From: QALR01 sp045124015
GTDB taxonomy: Bacteria > Bacillota > Clostridia > Oscillospirales > CAG-272
Direction of reading: 5' to 3'
DNA: 5,645 nucleotides
Assembly (NCBI GenBank): GCA_045124015.1
Contig: JBGVLA010000018.1
Coordinates: 1 to 5,645, forward strand
Position numbers and translations under genes: made by a program. The first letter of the stretch is position 1; each line of letters starts with the position of its first letter. This document shows, one piece after another, positions 4,627 to 5,645 of this stretch. Under the pieces are notes generated by a model, which made no database searches, had not been told where the DNA came from, and worked only from the letters and a program-made list of their open reading frames with translations.

Positions 4627-5645
4627 AGTTCAATACCTCCAAGGAGATCTTGCAGTTTGGCAACAGCTTCAGCGATTGCGGATGCCTTTGTCTGCATATC
4701 ACCGAGAAGCTCGCCAATCGTGCGGTCATCCTTTTCACCGAGATCCATCCACTTGAAATCGAGCTTAAGAAGATCACGAGAGTATACTTCTTCCTTGCTA
4801 TACTTTCTCCATCTACCGTTAGGCTCGTCTGCGGAATAGGTAGGAACTCTATCCTGCATATGACCAGAGCAATAACAAGCAACGAAATCATCAAGGTTTG
4901 CACGTGTCATAGGCTTTGTAGCCATCGTGTGCTTAACACCGGTTCTGTAATCATAAACCCATATATCTTCGGTAGACTTGCCCTTTTCGAAAAAGAGTAC
5001 GTTGGTCTTTACACCGTTTGCATAGAAGATACCCGTGGGAAGTCTGAGAATGGTGTGAAGGTTAAAGTCCTTGAGAAGCTTCTCGCGAACCTTGGCAGTT
5101 GCGCCGCCGTCAGTAAGCACGTTGTCGGGCAATACGACCGCAACACGTCCGTTGGTTCTGACAATAGACATAATGTGCTGAAGGAAGTTTACCTGGTTGT
5201 CCGAGGTTTTTACGAACTCGGGACGGTTAGCATATACCTCAACACTTCCTTGCGGTCTCGTTCCGAAAGGAGGGTTAGCAAGAATAACGTCAAACATCTT
5301 ATCTGACTTGTCAATCAAAGAGTCCTGACATACGATAGGACTGCTCTCTGTACCGATATCATGAAGATAAAGGTTCATAGATGCGAGCGTAACAACAAGA
5401 GGTGTGTTATCTGCACCAAAGAAGGCATGCTCTTTGAGGAACTTTTGCTTCGCAATTTCTTTGCTTTGGGGCTTCATATGCTCATAGGCTGCGAGAAGGA
5501 AACCACCTGTACCGCAAGCGGGATCTGCAACAGTTTCGGTGATCTTGGGATCGGTAACGTCAACCATTGCCTTGATGAGCGCACGAGGGGTAAAATACTG
5601 GCCTGCGCCACTTTTTCTATCCTGTCCGTTCTTTTCGAGAATCGA
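4623..5645 (-). CDS. hsdM: Type I restriction-modification methyltransferase subunit HsdM (5' end missing)
   Basis: The frame is open to the window edge and gives 340 residues; about 150 or more N-terminal residues lie beyond it. HsdM transfers a methyl group from S-adenosylmethionine to N6 of adenine in the site chosen by HsdS. In window numbering, GQYFTPR (16-22) is the N-terminal side of the cofactor fold, ADPACGTGGF (40-49) is motif I that binds S-adenosylmethionine, and NPPF (124-127, bases 5276-5265) is catalytic motif IV. The segment after VVLPDNVL is the usual HsdM continuation. The C-terminus (from about 310) is an alanine-rich helix of the sort that contacts HsdS. An internal ATG at 5567 is not the start, because conserved GQYFTPR lies upstream of it. 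The stop overlaps the hsdS GTG, so the genes form one operon. No phase-variable element is seen in the gene, so the subunit stays constant while HsdS changes. Confidence 0.95.
   Translation of the reverse strand, partial: SILEKNGQDRKSGAGQYFTPRALIKAMVDVTDPKITETVADPACGTGGFLLAAYEHMKPQSKEIAKQKFLKEHAFFGADNTPLVVTLASMNLYLHDIGTESSPIVCQDSLIDKSDKMFDVILANPPFGTRPQGSVEVYANRPEFVKTSDNQVNFLQHIMSIVRTNGRVAVVLPDNVLTDGGATAKVREKLLKDFNLHTILRLPTGIFYANGVKTNVLFFEKGKSTEDIWVYDYRTGVKHTMATKPMTRANLDDFVACYCSGHMQDRVPTYSADEPNGRWRKYSKEEVYSRDLLKLDFKWMDLGEKDDRTIGELLGDMQTKASAIAEAVAKLQDLLGGIEL
4636..4640 (-). promoter_or_regulatory. Shine-Dalgarno sequence of hsdS, inside hsdM
   Basis: The minus strand reads GGAGG nine bases before the GTG start at 4626, within the last hsdM codons (LLGGIEL). 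It supports the GTG start and coupled translation of HsdM and HsdS. Confidence 0.75.

Noticed and set aside
4608..5306. Long plus-strand open frame (232 codons) opposite hsdM
   Set aside because: It lies wholly antisense to hsdM with its conserved NPPF motif and to the hsdS start, has no convincing ribosome binding site and no recognisable domain.

Overview
The window carries most of a phase-variable type I restriction-modification locus. It holds the 3' part of hsdM, a complete hsdS, a tyrosine recombinase and two start-less hsdS cassettes. The pattern matches the known class of hsdS inversion systems, such as the pneumococcal SpnIII locus with its CreX/PsrA recombinase. Strong AGGAGG-type ribosome binding sites, moderately AT-rich coding sequence and HsdS proteins of the 'LDLAIRGKLVPQNPxDEPAS' type suggest a Firmicute, probably a clostridial relative. 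This is inference from style, not identification.

Layout, left to right. Bases 1-180 are a more GC-rich flank. They hold the possible end of another gene (stop at 60-62), a long hairpin (70-133) and a shorter hairpin (158-178). Bases 182-1585 (+) are a silent hsdS cassette with two target-recognition domains (TRD-A, then TRD-B') but no start codon, no ribosome binding site and no N-terminal region. Bases 1578-2144 (-) are a silent one-TRD cassette (TRD-D), joined tail to tail to the first through a 34-bp palindrome. An extended -10 promoter follows, then a tyrosine recombinase (2213-3022, +) and a hairpin terminator. Bases 3058-4626 (-) are the intact hsdS (TRD-B, then TRD-C). It is translationally coupled by a GTGA overlap to hsdM (4623-5645, -), whose 5' end lies beyond the window. 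hsdR is not in the window.

How it works (inference). Two families of short repeats sit exactly at the module borders. Site A lies ahead of TRD1 (181-207 and, inverted, 4403-4429). Site B lies ahead of TRD2 (994-1015 on +; 2127-2144 and 3634-3649 on -). The recombinase would invert DNA between opposed copies and splice a new TRD1, TRD2 or both behind the expressed HsdS N-terminus. Reading frame is kept at every junction. Two TRD1 modules (A, B) and three TRD2 modules (B', C, D) allow up to six HsdS proteins, and so up to six methylation patterns, from one expressed gene.

The most unusual points are these: one TRD family occupies both position 1 and position 2; sites A and B share flanks but differ in a six-base centre, which may keep the positions in register; and a direct-orientation pair of B sites brackets the recombinase gene.
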